This document shows positions 1 through 8,404 of a stretch of DNA of 34,550 nucleotides, in pieces. Each line of letters opens with the position of its first letter. Position 1 is the stretch's first letter. The position numbers and the translations under genes are program-made. The DNA is from Dethiothermospora halolimnae. Its GTDB lineage: Bacteria > Bacillota > Clostridia > Tissierellales > VENL01. The notes under the pieces were generated by a model that was not told where the DNA came from, ran no database searches, and saw nothing but the letters and a program-made list of their open reading frames with translations. The stretch lies in contig NZ_JBAKFX010000043.1 in the NCBI RefSeq assembly GCF_037577855.1, forward strand, positions 1-34,550, written 5' to 3'.

Positions 1-17
1 GATCAAACTCTCAAATT
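1..17 (-). rRNA. 16S rRNA, extreme 5' end only (partial)
   Basis: The reverse complement of the first bases reads GAGAGTTTGATC, the universal start of bacterial 16S rRNA. The rest of the gene lies beyond the left edge, so an rRNA operon is transcribed leftwards out of the window. The leader and two promoters to its right support this. The exact mature 5' end is approximate. Confidence 0.85.
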
Positions 18-110
18 AAAAGTTTTGTTACCTGTCACTCAATGTGACGCTGGTGTTAAATGTTTTTCATCTCAAATTAATATCTGGGATGTGCTTGACT
101 TGCACTGTTT

Positions 111-127
111 AATTTTCAAAGACCAAA
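111..127 (-). promoter_or_regulatory. boxA-like antitermination site in the rrn leader
   Basis: On the minus strand the leader reads TTGGTCTTTGAAAATT, close to the boxA core (GCTCTTTGAAAA) that binds NusB/NusE and protects rRNA transcripts from termination. It sits between the promoters and the 16S start, as expected. The match is imperfect (GGTC instead of GCTC). Confidence 0.55.
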
Positions 128-167
128 TTTGTTTTCTGCAACATTCTCTTTCGTTGCGACTCTTAAT

Positions 168-196
168 ACTATATCAGATTCTTTAGAATCCGTCAA
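168..196 (-). promoter_or_regulatory. rrn promoter P2 (proximal)
   Basis: On the minus strand a -35 box TTGACG (191-196) and a -10 box TATAGT (168-173) are separated by exactly 17 bp. The sequence after the -10 box, ATTAAGAGTCG, is repeated after the upstream promoter, as is typical of tandem rRNA promoters. This is the promoter closer to 16S. Confidence 0.85.
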
Positions 197-250
197 GAAC
201 TTTTTTAAAACTCTTGAAACAATTTGTCGTTTTTGTTGACGACTCTTAAT

Positions 251-279
251 ACTATAACAGGTTTCCTTTTATATGTCAA
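251..279 (-). promoter_or_regulatory. rrn promoter P1 (distal)
   Basis: On the minus strand a perfect -35 box TTGACA (274-279) and a -10 box TATAGT (251-256) are separated by 17 bp. The start-site region ATTAAGAGTCG matches that of P2, so this is a tandem pair driving the rRNA operon that begins at the left edge. Confidence 0.88.
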
Positions 280-289
280 CAGGCTTTTT

Positions 290-440
290 AAAAAAAGAAT
301 AAAGAATAGTGAATAGAGAATAAATATGGTTATTTTACTCCCTACAGTCGTAAAATCTCATTATATAAAAACAAAGTGGCCGTGGGCCACTTTGCACCTT
401 ATCTATTCTTTATTCTTTATTCTCTATTCTTTAAATAAAG
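290..440. repeat. Inverted arrays of an ATTCTTT-like heptamer around a hairpin
   Basis: The left part (about 292-325) is rich in GAATAAAG/GAATAG units. The right part (about 401-433) carries the inverted form, TATTCTTTATTCTTTATTCT. Between them is a 9-bp hairpin (AAAGTGGCC/GGCCACTTT, 373-393, loop GTG). On the minus strand the hairpin is followed by TTTGTTTTTA, so it could terminate leftward transcripts entering the rrn promoter region. The origin of the heptamers is unknown; they could be slippage or a decayed repeat element. Confidence 0.5.
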
Positions 441-546
441 TGGTTATTTAAAGAATAAAAGAATCATATGAATTATAAATAGTGTTTTTGGAGAAACTTT
501 AAGTTAATAGACAAAATGTTTTTATTCTAGTTTAGGAGGAACTAAT

Positions 547-1146
547 ATGGGCTTATTATTAAAAAGTGATAGAAGTAGCATCGACTCAAAGTCCCTAATG
601 GCAGTCAGTAAGTTTAGTAATATGATTCTAGACTACATAAATAGTTATTATGACGATGACTATAATGATATAGTAATAGTTTGTATAGGAACAGATCGCT
701 CAACTGGGGATGCCCTTGGTCCATTGGTGGGACATAAACTCAATAGTATATTAAAAAGATATCCTGATATTTATGTAATTGGAACTTTAGAGAATCCGGT
801 ACATGCTAAAAATCTTAATGAAAAGATAAATTATATAGAAGATAATCATGATTCTCCCTTTATTATTGCCATAGATGCATGCTTAGGGAAACAAGACCGT
901 ATTGGTTTTATTTCCATAGGAAAAGGTCCCCTAAAACCTGGAGCAGGAGTTAATAAAGACTTGCCTCAAGTGGGACATATACATATAACTGGAGTTGTGA
1001 ACTTAGGGGGTTTTATGGAATATGTAATTTTACAAAACACTAGATTAAGTACCGTTATGAACATGGCTGATATTATATCCCGTAGTTTTAATACCGCTTT
1101 TTGGAAATATTACAAAAGCAATAACCATGTAAGAATAAAAATATAA
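547..1146 (+). CDS. yyaC: YyaC-family putative spore protease (DUF1256)
   Basis: This is a 199-residue protein of the sporulation-associated YyaC family, related in fold to the germination protease and hydrogenase-maturation proteases. The signature is the glycine/aspartate-rich segment IGTDRSTGDALGPLVG near residues 47-62, followed by ENPVHAKNL and an IIAIDACLG strand. The length is normal for the family. Its molecular role is not firmly established; it is found in spore-formers. The ATG has a good ribosome site (AGGAGG, 7 nt upstream). The gene is transcribed away from the rRNA promoters and ends in a symmetrical terminator shared with the next, convergent gene. In many Firmicutes this family sits close to parAB and the origin, together with DUF4446, as here. 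Confidence 0.85.
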   Translation: MGLLLKSDRSSIDSKSLMAVSKFSNMILDYINSYYDDDYNDIVIVCIGTDRSTGDALGPLVGHKLNSILKRYPDIYVIGTLENPVHAKNLNEKINYIEDNHDSPFIIAIDACLGKQDRIGFISIGKGPLKPGAGVNKDLPQVGHIHITGVVNLGGFMEYVILQNTRLSTVMNMADIISRSFNTAFWKYYKSNNHVRIKI

Positions 1147-1180
1147 AAAATATTCCCATACTAACATGGGAATATTTTTT
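1146..1180. terminator. Bidirectional terminator between convergent genes
   Basis: A 14-bp stem (AAAAATATTCCCAT / ATGGGAATATTTTT) with a 6-nt loop lies exactly between the stops of yyaC and the convergent YkuS-like gene. A and T tracts on both sides make it work in either direction. Confidence 0.85.
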
Positions 1181-1457
1181 ATTCAAATAAAGGGCTATAA
1201 ACTTTGTTTTTTATAATATTATCTATTTCATCAATGGTTTTACCTGTAGCATTTACAAGAATTGCGGATTTGCCCCCTATATCCTCTCTCCTTAGACTTA
1301 CCATTTGATTTTCATAGGGGATATTATATCCATCGGCCATGTATATTATTGCTTCAACCTCTTGATTTTCATCTAAATCATATACATCGTATCCCCTATT
1401 AATTAATCCCTCTTTTATGTTATCTAGTCCCTGTTGAATAGCTAACTTTTTATGCAT
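1179..1457 (-). CDS. YkuS-like UPF0180 family protein
   Basis: A 92-residue protein resembling Bacillus YkuS (UPF0180). It has an N-terminal LAIQQGLDNIKEGLINRGY helix and a YDVYDLDEN strand, then a C-terminal NATGKTIDEIDNII helix. No catalytic residues or membrane segments are visible and the family's function is unknown. The ATG is preceded by GGGGTG five bases upstream. It is followed by the bidirectional terminator and lies just downstream of the DUF4446 gene, probably in the same short unit. Confidence 0.6.
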   Translation of the reverse strand: MHKKLAIQQGLDNIKEGLINRGYDVYDLDENQEVEAIIYMADGYNIPYENQMVSLRREDIGGKSAILVNATGKTIDEIDNIIKNKVYSPLFE

Positions 1458-1520
1458 AAAAACACCCCACTATTATGATATACAGTTAGTATCCATAAGT
1501 GACGGTGTTTTTATACCTAA

Positions 1521-2036
1521 TTATATACTAGATTTTTTTAATCCTTTGATACCCCTATCCACTGCCTTTAACTCTTCCTCTGACAATACATAACTGGATT
1601 TCCCATTCTCTATTGGTTTAGCATAGGTATTTGATTCTTCCCTACCATATATACTTGTTATAACAAATCCATCTAAGTTTTCATCCATTAAAGCTATGGA
1701 AAAACTCAAATCACTACCTACATTTTCAAAGGCACTATACCTTATAAATCCTACATTTTTAATGGACAGTCTTAATCTCTTATCTAAATCTTCACAAAAC
1801 CCCTTTAATTCTGTTATATCACCCTTTACACTATTCACGTTATCAATGTGATCTATAAGCATCTCCTCTATAGAATTTCCATCAGCCCCATCCATTAACC
1901 TATTATACTTTTTAGCAATTGATGAAATCCTAATTTGACTTATTATAAATAGTACAAGAAGTAATAGGGATAATATACTAAGACTTAAAATAATAATTTC
2001 AGAATTATTATTAATAATATCTATAATAGAACCCAT
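1521..2036 (-). CDS. DUF4446 family membrane-anchored protein
   Basis: A 171-residue protein with one N-terminal transmembrane helix (about residues 13-35), a short coiled segment (about 50-90) and a C-terminal globular part containing VGFIRYSAFENVGSDLSFSIALMD (written here as its key pattern: VGFIRYSAF then GSDLSFSIALMD). That pattern is typical of DUF4446. The function is unknown. In Clostridia this gene is commonly found beside parB/yyaC near the origin, which fits the rRNA-yyaC context here. The ATG has GGAGAAAGGAAAG upstream. Confidence 0.8.
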   Translation of the reverse strand: MGSIIDIINNNSEIIILSLSILSLLLLVLFIISQIRISSIAKKYNRLMDGADGNSIEEMLIDHIDNVNSVKGDITELKGFCEDLDKRLRLSIKNVGFIRYSAFENVGSDLSFSIALMDENLDGFVITSIYGREESNTYAKPIENGKSSYVLSEEELKAVDRGIKGLKKSSI

Positions 2037-2137
2037 CTTTCCTTTCTCCTTTCACCTTTTCTACATATATTTCTACATTTCATTCCAAAATCCTTTTAAA
2101 TATAAATTTATAATTATCCAATAATAAAACATATCTA

Positions 2138-2177
2138 TGATAAGTGATAAAAAAGGGACCATTTTTATCACTTATCA
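2138..2177 (-). terminator. Terminator of the aminotransferase/Se-Mo locus
   Basis: A long stem (TGATAAGTGATAAAAA paired with TTTTTATCACTTATCA) lies 17 bp downstream of the stop at 2194. The poly-A/poly-T part of the stem supplies a U-rich end on the minus strand. Confidence 0.7.
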
Positions 2178-2193
2178 GAAATAAGCTATAAAT

Positions 2194-3336
2194 CTATATT
2201 TCACTACATATATTTCTTACTGCCTCTATTGCCTTCTCTATATCATGATGGGTATTAAATGCCCCTATACTAAATCTCACCGTTCCCTGTTCAAATGTTT
2301 TTGTAGTTTTATGGGATAAAGGTGCACAATGTAAACCTGGTCTTACAGCTATATTAAATACCTTATCTAATACATAGCTAACCTCCGATGAATCCTCTTC
2401 TCCTATATTAATAGACACAACTGGAGCTTGTTTTATTATATCCTTAGGTCCATATATATTTACAATATCGATCTTACTAAGCTCTTCTATAAAATAACTG
2501 GTTAAATCCTGTTCATGTTTTCTTATATTTTCTATACCCCTATCTAGTATATATCTTACACCGGCACCTAAGCCTACTATTCCAGGAGTATTAGGTGTAC
2601 CACTTTCAAATTTATCCGGTAGCATCTCCGGTTGAGTTAGTAAGTCAGACTTACTTCCTGTTCCCCCTTCTTTCATTTGGATTATATCAATCCCATCTTT
2701 AATATATAATCCTCCTGTACCTTGGGGGCCAAGTAAACTTTTATGTCCCGGAAATGCTAAAATATCTATATTCATATCCTTAACATCTATATCATATACA
2801 CCTGCTGTTTGAGCTGCATCTACCATATAATAAATATCATTTTCCTTAGCTATTTTACCTATTTCTTTTATAGGAAACAATGTACCAGTAACATTGGACC
2901 CATGGGTTGTTACTATTAATTTGGTATCTTCAGTTATATTTGCCTTTATATCTTCTAAATTTATGCTACCATCTATATTACAATCTATAATAGTATTTTT
3001 AACCCCTACTTTTTCTAATGTTTTAATAGGTCTTAAAACAGAATTATGTTCCATAGATGATGTTATTACATGATCTCCCGGTTTTAATAATCCCTTTATA
3101 GCTAAATTTAATCCATCAGTAGCATTATAAGTAAATATAATATTCATGGGATTATCTATATTAAATAGTTTACATATTAGCTCTCTGGTTTCAAAAATAG
3201 CTCTTCCTGCCTTAAGAGCCAACCTATGTCCTGACCTCCCTGGATTAGCTCCATATTCCTTCATTGCTTCCATTATGGATTCATAGACCATATTAGGTTT
3301 AGGATATGTTGTAGCTGCATTATCTAAATAAATCAA
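2194..3336 (-). CDS. Class V aminotransferase / cysteine desulfurase-like, EF2568 type
   Basis: A PLP enzyme of the cysteine desulfurase fold. It starts with MIYLDNAATTYPKP. It has the PLP-lysine motif FPGHKSLLGPQG (Lys about 199), the aspartate strand YMVDAAQTAG and a conserved cysteine in RPGLHCAPLSH. This subfamily (TIGR01977, named after Enterococcus EF2568) co-occurs with the selenium-dependent molybdenum hydroxylase genes yqeB, yqeC and mocA. It may mobilise sulfur or selenium for the Mo centre; that role is inferred from co-occurrence. I place the start at a TTG (3336) because GGAGG lies 8 nt upstream; an in-frame GTG three codons earlier overlaps that GGAGG and is unlikely. A 172-bp gap separates it from yqeB, so it may have its own promoter. 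Confidence 0.85.
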   Translation of the reverse strand: MIYLDNAATTYPKPNMVYESIMEAMKEYGANPGRSGHRLALKAGRAIFETRELICKLFNIDNPMNIIFTYNATDGLNLAIKGLLKPGDHVITSSMEHNSVLRPIKTLEKVGVKNTIIDCNIDGSINLEDIKANITEDTKLIVTTHGSNVTGTLFPIKEIGKIAKENDIYYMVDAAQTAGVYDIDVKDMNIDILAFPGHKSLLGPQGTGGLYIKDGIDIIQMKEGGTGSKSDLLTQPEMLPDKFESGTPNTPGIVGLGAGVRYILDRGIENIRKHEQDLTSYFIEELSKIDIVNIYGPKDIIKQAPVVSINIGEEDSSEVSYVLDKVFNIAVRPGLHCAPLSHKTTKTFEQGTVRFSIGAFNTHHDIEKAIEAVRNICSEI

Positions 3337-3508
3337 AACTCTCACCTCCGATTAATATTACTAATAATATTATATCATATTAAATATCATAATATATTAG
3401 AAGTCTATCGGATTTTTCTATAGGTATTTTCTATTTTTCACCATTTTTCTATCTCATTTATAACAGGAGGTAAATTCCCCCCCTACATAGTTATAGTAGC
3501 AATTGAAT

Positions 3509-4321
3509 TTAATCTCTCCTCTCTCCATTCTCCCCTCTCATCTTATATAAGATTGCCTCTAAAACTCCTCCCCCAATGGCCCTAGCCTTTTCAGATATAC
3601 TATAGCAATGTTTTTTTATACCCCTAGGGTCAACATCTGCTATTTTAAGCCCCTCACTTACATATAGTCCTTCCATTATCAACCCCCTTAAAGTACCATC
3701 TAATTTAGAATAAACCGGCTCCTCTCCAACCTTGGCTATGACTTCTCCTTTTTTCACATTATCCCCTATTGATGATATATGCTTTATAATGCCTGTAGCT
3801 GGTGACTTTATAACCCTTTCCTTTGTATAACCCATGATTTTGCCAGGTATCCCTGTATTTTTTTCTGCATATCCATCAAATATTAATCTCCCTAGGTCAT
3901 GCCCCCTATTACTTTCTATTACAACATCAACATCTTCTCCCGCCTTAAAACCTGGACCTAATCCTATGGTTATATCAGCCATGGTTTTAGTTGTTCCAAT
4001 ATTTTTCTTAGCCATGATTGCGTCAACCAAGACTCTAGGCTTTATCTTATCTATAATACTACAATTCCTATCTATTATAATAGGTATATTGTTTTTATCC
4101 CATTCTTCTTTTATTTCAGCAACATTATCGACTTTAACCCCTTTAATATCTTCTATTATTATTTCTCCATCAAATATTCCTTGGGCAATAGACACGGTTC
4201 TTCTTATCACAAGGGGTTTTTCTATTTCAAGAACCAATACCTTAAATCCACTTCTATGTAGTTTTTGTATAACCCCTGTGGCAATATCTCCTCCACCCCT
4301 TACTATAACTATACCCTTCAT
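3509..4321 (-). CDS. yqeB: YqeB, selenium-dependent molybdenum cofactor biosynthesis protein
   Basis: A 270-residue member of the EF2563/YqeB family, a marker of selenium-dependent molybdenum hydroxylases. The N-terminus has a nucleotide-binding glycine loop VRGGGDIATGV (7-17). The middle carries DAIMAKKNIGTT and the GPGF and SNRGHDLGR motifs. The C-terminal half contains a biotinyl-like hammerhead (SPATGIIKHISSIGDNVKKG). It is thought to act in inserting selenium, or a Se-bearing ligand, at the Mo centre, but the chemistry is not settled. The ATG has GGAG 8 nt upstream, and the mocA stop lies just 4 bp before it. It probably serves the split xanthine/purine hydroxylase encoded further downstream in this window. 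Confidence 0.9.
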   Translation of the reverse strand: MKGIVIVRGGGDIATGVIQKLHRSGFKVLVLEIEKPLVIRRTVSIAQGIFDGEIIIEDIKGVKVDNVAEIKEEWDKNNIPIIIDRNCSIIDKIKPRVLVDAIMAKKNIGTTKTMADITIGLGPGFKAGEDVDVVIESNRGHDLGRLIFDGYAEKNTGIPGKIMGYTKERVIKSPATGIIKHISSIGDNVKKGEVIAKVGEEPVYSKLDGTLRGLIMEGLYVSEGLKIADVDPRGIKKHCYSISEKARAIGGGVLEAILYKMRGENGERRD

Positions 4322-4325
4322 GTTT

Positions 4326-4904
4326 TCATCTCCATTTCTTTATCCTGTTATATTCTTCCTTGGTATCCATATCTGTACCTAATATTTTTTCTTTAATGTC
4401 CACAAATCTTATATCTTCAGTATTTTTTCTTATAATTTCTCTGCCCCCATTATCGCCTTTTAACTTTAAAAGAGCATCTTTGTATTTAGCATGAAATATA
4501 ACGGGATTTCCCCTATCGCCGTCATATCTTGGGCAGATTATACCAGAGTTATCTTTAGAAAATATAACGGTAAGTCTATTTATAGTATTACTTGTTAAAA
4601 AGGGTTGGTCTCCAACTAAAAACATATATCCCCCTGTATCTTTATTAGAGTTATTTATACCAAGTCTAATAGACTCACTCTGCCCTTTATATGCGTTCTC
4701 ATTATATACACACTTTATGCCATATGGATTTCCTATATTTTTAACTTCAATATCTCTATATACTAATATCACTTCATCCACATTAGAAGCTACTATACTC
4801 CTTATAACCCTCTCTATAACTGGAATCCCATTTATAGTTAAAGTTAGCTTATTTTCACCCATTCTCTTTGAATATCCCGATGCCATGATAATTGCTGTTA
4901 TCAT
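4326..4904 (-). CDS. mocA: MocA-type molybdenum cofactor cytidylyltransferase
   Basis: A 192-residue nucleotidyltransferase. The signature loop is ASGYSKRMGENK (8-19), equivalent to the usual LAAGxSxRMGxxK; Ala is replaced by Ser, which is tolerated in this family. FLVGDQPFL provides the catalytic aspartate region and GDRGNPVIF the substrate loop. MocA transfers CMP to molybdopterin to make the dinucleotide cofactor used by xanthine dehydrogenase-type enzymes. Its ATG overlaps the yqeC stop in an ATGA, showing translational coupling. It sits inside the yqeB-mocA-yqeC cluster, matching the YgfJ/EF25xx arrangement in other selenium-dependent hydroxylase loci. Confidence 0.88.
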   Translation of the reverse strand: MITAIIMASGYSKRMGENKLTLTINGIPVIERVIRSIVASNVDEVILVYRDIEVKNIGNPYGIKCVYNENAYKGQSESIRLGINNSNKDTGGYMFLVGDQPFLTSNTINRLTVIFSKDNSGIICPRYDGDRGNPVIFHAKYKDALLKLKGDNGGREIIRKNTEDIRFVDIKEKILGTDMDTKEEYNRIKKWR

Positions 4905-5638
4905 TTATATCCATTCTCCTTCATGCTACCAACAATAATTCCATTTATAAAAGACCTATTATCTTTAAATAATTCCTTTATAAAATTACCTGAATTATTT
5001 AAGTCTTTGTCAGCCTTATTTAATAATACGTATTTTTTACTGTTTTGGGGACTGTTTCTAAATAAACCATCCTTATGAACTATAAGTCTATATACATCTT
5101 TCTCCCCTAAAACTTCTCCCCTATTTTTATTTAATATATTGGCTAAAATTTCAGGCCTATGGACATAGTCCTTAGCTATGGGTTTTCCTATGGAATCTAG
5201 CCCTATAACTCCTATAACCATTGATGTATTATCGGGAATTACAGGTTCATGTTTGTCAGGAGCCTTTATAGCTTTTCTTTTTGAGCCGTCCCCTTCACAG
5301 ATAATATAATCAAATATATTTCTGTTATATATGCTATTTAACAAATTCTTATTTATCCCTAAAAGTTTGTTGTTTTTTGATATATTTCTTCCTAATACAA
5401 TTATTGAGCCTCCTGTTTTTATGTCAAAATTAATTGTTTCTTGTGAAACAATTAGATTGTCGTAACTATCAAAATGTGGTTTAAATATTGCCGTTGTGGT
5501 CGTTACCAACACATTTTTACCTTTACTTTTAAGTTCCTTTGCCAATCTAAACATGGTGGTGGTTTTTCCACCACCACCAACTAATGTTATAAATTCTTTT
5601 TTGTTAAGGTGAATATTAAAATATTTATATACATTCAT
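4901..5638 (-). CDS. yqeC: YqeC, selenium-dependent hydroxylase accessory protein
   Basis: A P-loop protein of the YqeC family (TIGR03172). The Walker A-like segment is LVGGGGKTTTMF near residues 19-30, followed by VLVTTTTAIFKP and an ICEGDGSKRKAIKAP motif typical of the family. It acts in maturing selenium-dependent molybdenum hydroxylases; the exact step is unknown. I choose ATG 5638 because GGAAAG lies 8 nt upstream. An in-frame ATG at 5644 overlaps the stop of the preceding gene (TGATG) and would have only 2 nt spacing. Overlap at both ends shows a tightly coupled operon. Confidence 0.88.
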   Translation of the reverse strand: MNVYKYFNIHLNKKEFITLVGGGGKTTTMFRLAKELKSKGKNVLVTTTTAIFKPHFDSYDNLIVSQETINFDIKTGGSIIVLGRNISKNNKLLGINKNLLNSIYNRNIFDYIICEGDGSKRKAIKAPDKHEPVIPDNTSMVIGVIGLDSIGKPIAKDYVHRPEILANILNKNRGEVLGEKDVYRLIVHKDGLFRNSPQNSKKYVLLNKADKDLNNSGNFIKELFKDNRSFINGIIVGSMKENGYK

Positions 5639-5643
5639 TATCA

Positions 5644-6663
5644 TCACTTTCCAAAGGGGCATATAGGATATCTACAAACATCACACTTCATACATAACCC
5701 ACCATGACCTAGTTTGGTTATATCCTTTCTAGTTAACTTTTCCCCTGTTAATACCCTTGGGAATATCAAGTCAAGAACCGTAGTTTTATGATACATTCCA
5801 CAGGCCGGTATCCCTAATATAGCAACCTCATTTTTATAGGCCAGCATAAACATGGCTCCTGGAAGTATGGGAGAACCATATGTTATCACTTCATTGGATA
5901 CATTTCTTATGGCAGTTGGAGTTACATCATCTGCATCAACGGACATTCCCCCTGAAGTTAAAATAACTTCACACCCTCTATCTATAAGTTTTCTTATTGA
6001 ACCCTCTATCTTTTCTAAATCGTCGGGGGCATATTCTATATCTGCAAATTCTCCTCCATAATGGTTTATCTTATCCTTTAGTACAGGTCCAAATTTATCT
6101 TTGATTCGTCCATCATATACTTCAGATCCCGTGGTTACTATACCTACTTTCATAGACTTTAAGCTATTTATTTTAATTATGCCTCCAGTGCCTTTACATA
6201 TATTTTCTATTTTTTCTATTTTATCCTTTTCGGTGGCTAATGGTATTATCCTAGTCCCAGCAACCACCTGCCCTTTATCTACAAGGGTATTATTATGAAG
6301 GGTTGATACTATTACCAGTTCTATATCGTTTATACTATCTAACCTATCCACATCTATTTTTAAAATCCCTTTAGCTTTCGATTTAAGACTTACTTTCCCC
6401 TCTGAAGGATCTGTATAATATAAGCCTTCTCCCCCTATTGCATCTGCTATTCTTTGGGCAGCATCATCCTCATGAATATCTTTTTCAGTTAATTCTAAAA
6501 CATTAATATGGTTTTTCCCCATATCCTTTAGCTTATCTATATCCTCTTCACTTATTACATGGCCCTTCTTATATGCTGCACCTTTAAATTCTCCAGGAAC
6601 AATTTTGGTTAGATCATGGGCTAAAATCATCCCCACGGCATCTTCCACTTTTATTTTTTTCAT
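5644..6663 (-). CDS. MoeA-like molybdopterin-binding protein with Cys-rich tail
   Basis: A 339-residue protein with the MoCF/MogA-type molybdopterin-binding domain in its second half (VGIVTTGSEVYDGR and LTSGGMSVDADDVTP). The N-terminus (VEDAVGMILAHDLTKI) is MoeA-like but lacks full-length MoeA domains, so it is more likely a dedicated accessory protein than the general molybdate insertase. Its last 16 residues contain a CxxCxxCx4C pattern (Cys324, 327, 330, 335), which could bind a metal or FeS cluster or act in sulfur/selenium transfer. It is the first gene of the yqeC-mocA-yqeB cluster (GGAGGG 6 nt before the ATG), supporting a role in Se-Mo cofactor assembly. Confidence 0.8.
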   Translation of the reverse strand: MKKIKVEDAVGMILAHDLTKIVPGEFKGAAYKKGHVISEEDIDKLKDMGKNHINVLELTEKDIHEDDAAQRIADAIGGEGLYYTDPSEGKVSLKSKAKGILKIDVDRLDSINDIELVIVSTLHNNTLVDKGQVVAGTRIIPLATEKDKIEKIENICKGTGGIIKINSLKSMKVGIVTTGSEVYDGRIKDKFGPVLKDKINHYGGEFADIEYAPDDLEKIEGSIRKLIDRGCEVILTSGGMSVDADDVTPTAIRNVSNEVITYGSPILPGAMFMLAYKNEVAILGIPACGMYHKTTVLDLIFPRVLTGEKLTRKDITKLGHGGLCMKCDVCRYPICPFGK

Positions 6664-6681
6664 AATTAGCCCTCCATTTTC

Positions 6682-8259
6682 TTAAAAGTTTAAAAGTGAT
6701 TTAACTGATAATCCAACTTGATATATCTTTCCTTCATCGTCTATAGTGGCTAAAAACTTAAATAATTTTCCATCCTCAGCCCGTTTCTTTATAGGAGTTG
6801 TTATATACTTTCTTTTTCCCTGTTTAAGTTCTAAAAAACTTTTATCTACCTCATATAGGTTTAATCCTATAGAATTCTTCTCATTACAATATGTTACCAC
6901 ACCTTCTTTATTGGTTTCATATATAGAGTCAACGTTTGTCTTCTCTAGCATTTCTTTCACTAGATTATCTGTTATCTTTTTATTTTTCAATTCTTTATAT
7001 ATATATATAAGGTCCCTTTTCATCTTACCTTCCATAACTTGATTAGTCACATATTGTTGCATATCATCTGCCCTATTATTAAGATTTAATATTATTTGTT
7101 TGATGTCATTAGTTTTATCCTTCTGAAGCCTTACATATGATAATGAACTTTCCATTTGACTTGATATGTCATCAGCAAATTTAGTAATATCATCGATTAC
7201 CTTTACTATTTTCTTATCTTCGTCGCTTATTCTATTAAATATACCTTGTACATTTTTTATATCTTCAATAGACTTTCTAAGATCCTGCCCCATATTATAA
7301 AACTCATTAATCATAGTTTCTATCAATAAGGATGTGTCTTGTACCTTCTTGACCTCATAGTCCATCGATGATGATATACTGCTTATTTCTTCTTTAAATT
7401 TTGATATAACCCCATCAATTTTTTTAGAGACCTTTGATGTTTCAGATGATAGTTTGCCAACTTCAGTTGCAACCACAGCAAAACCCTTGCCATGTTCCCC
7501 AGCCCTCGCCGCCTCTATTGATGCATTTAAAGCTAACATATTTGTTTCTTCAGCTATGGAGTTTATTAATTCTGTTAACTTCCCTATTTCCTCTGACTCT
7601 TCTTTCAATAGGTTTATCCTTTCATCAGTGTTAACTATAGTATCTTTAATATTATTTACCTTATCCTTTATCTGTTGTGTAGATTCTATTCCTCTTTGGG
7701 CGACCTTTATAGATTTTTCTGTAAAGGCTGCGGTTTCATTAAATGTTTCATTTGCATTATTAAGCTCTTTAGCCCTCAATGCAAAACTTTCACTTGTATC
7801 CATCAACATACTATATTGCTCACTTCCATTTTCACTAACTATATCCATTGATGATGCCATACTCTCCATGGTATTATCCGATTCGTTGGATATATATTGT
7901 AATTTTTCTCCTATTTCCAAAATGTTTTTTGACAAATTGGCTTGCCTTTTAAAATTATCCTTAAGGGTATTTAACATTTCCTCTAGGTCTCCACTATTTT
8001 CCTTATTCATCCCATCAATATCTTCTATATCAAACAATAAGTCATTTTTATTTATTCTACTTATAAATTCTTTTAACCCTTTAATATATTTATTATAATT
8101 TTTATATAAGATAAAGGAAAATACCAATGGTAAAGTTACTATAAATATAATGTTTAGAAATAATACTTCAAAAATATTACTAATAATAAATGTAATTATA
8201 GCAACCATTAATAACATAATATAAAATCCAATAAATCGCTTTACCTCTCCATTCTTCAA
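6682..8259 (-). CDS. Methyl-accepting chemotaxis-like protein with C-terminal sensor domain
   Basis: A 525-residue signal transducer. Two adjacent N-terminal membrane helices (about 10-30 and 34-52) are separated by only a few residues, so there is almost no extracellular domain. Then follows a long coiled-coil MCP signalling domain with the conserved hairpin tip EETNMLALNASIEAARAGEH (about 237-256). After the signalling domain is an extra domain of roughly 90 residues (SIYETNKEGVVTYCNEKN onward), which resembles a PAS/Cache-type sensor placed at the C-terminus. The start is a TTG with AGGAGGG 6 nt upstream; an in-frame ATG 18 codons earlier lies within the upstream region and has no good ribosome site. 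Its ligand is unknown; nearby purine genes make a purine-related signal possible. Confidence 0.8.
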   Translation of the reverse strand: MKNGEVKRFIGFYIMLLMVAIITFIISNIFEVLFLNIIFIVTLPLVFSFILYKNYNKYIKGLKEFISRINKNDLLFDIEDIDGMNKENSGDLEEMLNTLKDNFKRQANLSKNILEIGEKLQYISNESDNTMESMASSMDIVSENGSEQYSMLMDTSESFALRAKELNNANETFNETAAFTEKSIKVAQRGIESTQQIKDKVNNIKDTIVNTDERINLLKEESEEIGKLTELINSIAEETNMLALNASIEAARAGEHGKGFAVVATEVGKLSSETSKVSKKIDGVISKFKEEISSISSSMDYEVKKVQDTSLLIETMINEFYNMGQDLRKSIEDIKNVQGIFNRISDEDKKIVKVIDDITKFADDISSQMESSLSYVRLQKDKTNDIKQIILNLNNRADDMQQYVTNQVMEGKMKRDLIYIYKELKNKKITDNLVKEMLEKTNVDSIYETNKEGVVTYCNEKNSIGLNLYEVDKSFLELKQGKRKYITTPIKKRAEDGKLFKFLATIDDEGKIYQVGLSVKSLLNF

Positions 8260-8311
8260 GTTAGTCCCTCCTCCATTAACCCTATTTTTATTTTCTTCTC
8301 TAAAACAACCC

Positions 8312-8339
8312 ATAGGGTCTAGACATGTCTAGACCCTAT
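8312..8339. terminator. Perfect 28-bp palindrome between adenine deaminase and MCP genes
   Basis: The sequence is fully self-complementary around its centre (left arm ATAGGGTCTAGACA). It lies 65 bp downstream of the ade stop and upstream of the MCP start. It can form a strong hairpin but lacks a U tract on the minus strand, so it may be a weak terminator or a processing site. Confidence 0.45.
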
Positions 8340-8404
8340 ACAATGAATTTGTAACTTCGACTCTAGCCAAAGCTTTCCTTATCTATTCTTTAATATATAG
8401 TTTC

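Noticed and set aside
3834..4382. Long plus-strand open frames opposite yqeB, ade, the MCP, UbiD and fhs genes
   Set aside because: They are antisense shadows of well-supported minus-strand genes, have odd composition and lack ribosome sites.
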